Positions 6,101-7,191 of a DNA stretch of 7,191 nt are shown in pieces. Within the stretch, counting starts at the first letter, position 1, and the number at the start of each line of letters is the position of its first letter. The translations under genes were made by a program, and so were the position numbers. The stretch is from UMGS1474 sp050946775 (GTDB taxonomy: Bacteria > Bacillota > Clostridia > Oscillospirales > Acutalibacteraceae), in the NCBI GenBank assembly GCA_050946775.1, contig JBMNVL010000099.1, forward strand, positions 1 to 7,191, read 5' to 3'. The notes under the pieces are model-generated. The model was not told the origin of the DNA and did not search any database. It saw only the letters and a program-made list of their open reading frames with translations.

Positions 6101-7191
6101 GCCAGGAACGCGTCGTGACCCGCCGCGGCGGTATCGGACATGATCTGGGTACTGCCGCCCAGCGTCAGGGTCATCGATTTGCCGGCGTAAGGATTTTCCA
6201 TCGAGATGAACTCGGTGGTGGTCGGCGTACCGTTCGCCGTCAGGGTGACGTTCACGGTGGTGTTGGGGCTGAGATTGGACACCGATTCGGTGATAAAAGT
6301 CTGGGCGGTCGACTCGTCAATGATCAGCCCGCAAGGGCCGTCCACGCTCACAATTTTGCCGGGAGCGTATTCCAGCGATCCCGCCTCGTAGAAGAGGATC
6401 TGGGTCTGTTTCAGCCCTTCGTGGCGCACCGCCTGCACCTTATCGGTGTTGGCAATGATGACGATATCGTGATTGTTCTGGCTGTAATCCGCCACCTGCG
6501 CCTCGCTGGCGTTGGGCACCACGATATAGGCGTAGGAGGCGTTTGACGGCGCCACGCCGTGGTCGATCCAAAGCTGGAACGCCACCGTGCCGTCATCCTC
6601 AAGAACCGGCATCGAGCCGTCCTGGGCGTAACCGGTACCGCGTACCTGCGGATATTTGCCGAACTGGTTCTCGTTGACCACGTGAACCGCAGTCGTTTCG
6701 GGGAAGACGTAGCCGATCTTGTTGTTGTAGACGTAGTCGGCGTTGAAGGTCGCGTCGGTGGTGCCTTCGGCCACGGCCGTGCCGTTGACGGTCACGTCAC
6801 CGCCCGACTTGGTCTGGTTGACGGTGGTATGGATCGCCGCCGTATGGTTGGAGTTGATCCCGGCGCCAAGCGCCACGTACTCGTCTTCAAAGAAGAAGGT
6901 GCCGAGTTTGCCGCGGGTACGGCGATTGGTGCCGTCATGTTTATTATAGGTATAAGCAATAGCGCCGTAAGTGCCGTTGGACACACCCCAGGTATCGTTC
7001 TGACCGTTGTCAAACCCGTAATGGTTCGCCAGCGCAAAAGGCGCCGTGACGCCGGGAATATGCCGCCAGTCGAAGGTGGGATAAACGCTGAGATACTCGT
7101 CGCCGTCGATCATCACGCTGGTGGTGGAATCGGCAGTCCAGAAAATCAGGTTGCCTTTGTCCCCGTCAGGCCAGGTGGCGCGCCATTCGGC
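3148..7191 (-). CDS. Multimodular polysaccharide lyase (PL8-like)-CBM32x3-SGNH esterase-dockerin protein, N-terminus off window
   Basis: The frame is open to the right edge, so this is the last 1347 residues of a longer protein; numbering starts at the edge. Modules in order are: PL8-like beta-sandwich half (1-325; WRHIPGVTAP, FFFEDEYVALGAGI, HTTVNQT, SYAYIVVPN); three CBM32/F5-8C domains (332-465, 467-597, 601-721); FIVAR (728-792); jelly-roll (793-940); SGNH esterase (941-1137; Ser950 in GDSITAG, Gly982, Asn1022 in GTND, Asp1111 and His1114 in DGIHPND); Ig/cadherin-like domain (1138-1217); FIVAR (1219-1285); type I dockerin (1286-1345). Known PL8 enzymes cleave hyaluronan, chondroitin or xanthan by beta-elimination. 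Their catalytic Asn/His/Tyr sit in an alpha/alpha toroid that would lie off the window, so lyase activity cannot be confirmed. The SGNH set is complete, predicting removal of acetyl or other acyl groups. An extracellular, cohesin-bound location is inferred from the dockerin. Codons GTG (7114-7116) and ATG (7111-7113) are internal: coding similarity continues upstream and no ribosome binding site precedes them. Confidence 0.9.
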   Translation of the reverse strand, partial: AEWRATWPDGDKGNLIFWTADSTTSVMIDGDEYLSVYPTFDWRHIPGVTAPFALANHYGFDNGQNDTWGVSNGTYGAIAYTYNKHDGTNRRTRGKLGTFFFEDEYVALGAGINSNHTAAIHTTVNQTKSGGDVTVNGTAVAEGTTDATFNADYVYNNKIGYVFPETTAVHVVNENQFGKYPQVRGTGYAQDGSMPVLEDDGTVAFQLWIDHGVAPSNASYAYIVVPNASEAQVADYSQNNHDIVIIANTDKVQAVRHEGLKQTQILFYEAGSLEYAPGKIVSVDGPCGLIIDESTAQTFITESVSNLSPNTTVNVTLTANGTPTTTEFISMENPYAGKSMTLTLGGSTQIMSDTAAAGHDAFLAFDRDLDTYWESGTDKAWISYDMQEKQYVGNLLIRWGEHYATAYEVQYSDDGFNWTTVYAKENATGGIETVPFNSIGRYWRLKTNAANADNVQVREISFKTSSNIALNREVETSFDSSDTFEGRFAVDGNVSTRWAGQRSRDNNWITVDLGMNARLDGVKVVWENAYASEYSVEVSDDGITFNKVADVTCRGGSVQTALPAGTAGRYLRITGVKAALFQYGMSIWELEIYGQIQLDSQNAAWNKPVTDSQGIDASQVTGDGEEGWSSDRAADSLTIDLGEAHQIDSAEVIWGDRYATDYVWQLSSDGEKWTDAVSVTDGKGETESSAVSANARYVRLSMNQSSATGYDVEKLRVLGTPLADLSPDKTALKKLLDTRVQEEMYTPASVQTYREAYTLASGIYTFDQATKSQVDEAKAALKAAIDGLQLRNFGETLATIPQLSASTNGMQTLQVNWTALSNMVDLSDEDMDQIYFFAIVDITREPDREETGMFGNGRVLLRSPNAPNENNAFVNVNKLDVHLGRNIFYFPVTMMTEQTNQMDWSQVQTFRMYIDSVNRFEGPMTLKISEGKLIRTHENPKVKVACVGDSITAGVGATGASTNYVGRLQKLLGSSYIVNNFGNSGKTLLKNAAGGNDYVLTNTYTESLAFEPDVVTIMLGTNDSKDENWNTLSGNYEQELRDLINVYRDLPSHPIVILATSPTAYNRNWNINDTVITGQIAPIQRRVSQEMGCPLIETNANTKGMADKFADGIHPNDAGYEILAGLFADGITDAATRLYEFNVGESAGEIDHENNTVLITLPTDADLTAVTPTMKLMQSAAADPAGTLDLSAPATITVTAPNGIDTRVYTVTAVKEGGAVDKAALQAALDDAANDLSGYAAVTAQAYTEAVHAAQSVLDDPQATQADVDAALQALQSAADGLVALGDVDGKDGVSAADALMALQAATGKIVLDEAGQLAADVDGKPGVTAADALIILQFATGKITVF
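3157..3336 (-). other. Domain: C-terminal type I dockerin
   Basis: Two 12-residue calcium-loop repeats, DVDGKDGVSAAD and DVDGKPGVTAAD, are each followed by a helix ending in ATGKI. They sit at the extreme C-terminus after a FIVAR module. Dockerins bind cohesin modules on scaffoldins or surface anchors. Both repeats carry Lys at loop position 5, where cellulosomal examples usually have Asp, and Ala-Ala at positions 10-11, the cohesin-recognition pair. No cohesin is encoded in this window. Confidence 0.9.
3781..4371 (-). other. Domain: SGNH/GDSL hydrolase (carbohydrate esterase-like)
   Basis: All four SGNH blocks are present in order: GDSITAG with the nucleophile Ser (codon 4342-4344), the NFGNSG oxyanion glycine, LGTND, and DGIHPNDAGY with the catalytic Asp and His. 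The preceding jelly-roll (4372-4815) has a late pattern of a GRNIFYFPV strand and then DWSQVQTFRMYID, resembling carbohydrate-binding sandwich domains. The two may form one esterase unit. The acyl group and sugar removed are unknown. Confidence 0.88.
5029..6198 (-). repeat. Three tandem CBM32 / F5-8 type C carbohydrate-binding domains
   Basis: Three consecutive discoidin-like domains lie at about 5797-6198, 5401-5793 and 5029-5391. Each has the W-x3-Y-A-[ST]-x-Y strand (WGEHYATAY, WENAYASEY and WGDRYATDY at residues 399, 526 and 654 of the visible protein), followed by SDDG or SSDG and a later RY-x-R or RYWRL strand. The copies are clearly diverged in sequence, so this is old duplication or separate acquisition rather than a recent tandem expansion. 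They probably hold the enzyme on its glycan. Confidence 0.85.
6217..7191 (-). other. Domain: PL8-like lyase beta-sandwich (central and C-terminal parts)
   Basis: The pattern of an aromatic-rich stretch ending in IPGVTAP, then a FFFEDEYVALGAGI strand pair, a TTVNQT turn and a late SYAYIVVPN strand follows the order I recall in Streptococcus hyaluronate lyase (MPGTT, KIAFLGSNI, TTIDQR, YGYMLIPN). Heparinase II-type lyases share a related beta-sandwich and are the main alternative. The substrate cannot be read from this half of the enzyme. Confidence 0.8.

Noticed and set aside
3178..6546. An 1122-codon open frame on the plus strand opposite the lyase-esterase gene
   Set aside because: Its translation is rich in Arg, Gly, His and Val with no recognisable domain, and the opposite strand encodes clear families throughout. 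It is explained by GC-rich codon bias of the real gene.
1..7191. CRISPR arrays, tRNA or rRNA genes, insertion sequences, toxin-antitoxin or phage genes
   Set aside because: None seen. Direct repeats at regular spacing, cloverleaf-like segments and transposase or integrase motifs are all absent from what I read.

Overview
The window holds two partial genes and one complete gene, all protein-coding, in a moderately GC-rich genome with AT-rich intergenic DNA. Strong Shine-Dalgarno sites, a textbook sigma-A promoter, and a C-terminal type I dockerin combined with FIVAR and CBM32 modules point to an anaerobic Firmicute, most likely a gut-type Clostridia/Oscillospirales (Ruminococcaceae-like) bacterium. 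That placement is inferred from protein style, not from a marker gene.

Layout: (1) 1-1076, minus strand, is the first 358 codons of gdhA (NADP-type glutamate dehydrogenase); its C-terminus lies off the left edge. (2) 1077-1364 is a divergent, AT-rich control region. It has a perfect TTGACA-17-TATAAT promoter for gdhA, a perfect 15-bp inverted repeat, weaker candidate promoters for the rightward gene, and a full TAAGGAGG ribosome binding site. (3) 1365-3071, plus strand, is a complete 568-residue cytoplasmic glycoside hydrolase family 2 enzyme with both catalytic glutamates but an unusual substrate-side motif. (4) 3081-3120 is a long hairpin that can act as a terminator for both converging genes. 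(5) 3148-7191, minus strand, is the last 1347 residues of a very large, presumably secreted multimodular enzyme; the reading frame is open to the right edge, so its N-terminus is missing.

The large protein is the most interesting item. Visible modules in order are: the beta-sandwich half of a polysaccharide lyase family 8-like enzyme, three CBM32 (F5/8 type C) domains, a FIVAR helical repeat, a jelly-roll domain, a complete SGNH/GDSL esterase, an Ig/cadherin-like beta domain, a second FIVAR, and a type I dockerin. This suggests an extracellular enzyme, assembled on a cohesin scaffold, that combines de-esterification with eliminative cleavage of an acylated acidic polysaccharide. The neighbouring cytoplasmic GH2 could process the imported oligosaccharides. 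The link between the two is inference from convergent adjacency only; gdhA looks like an unrelated housekeeping neighbour.
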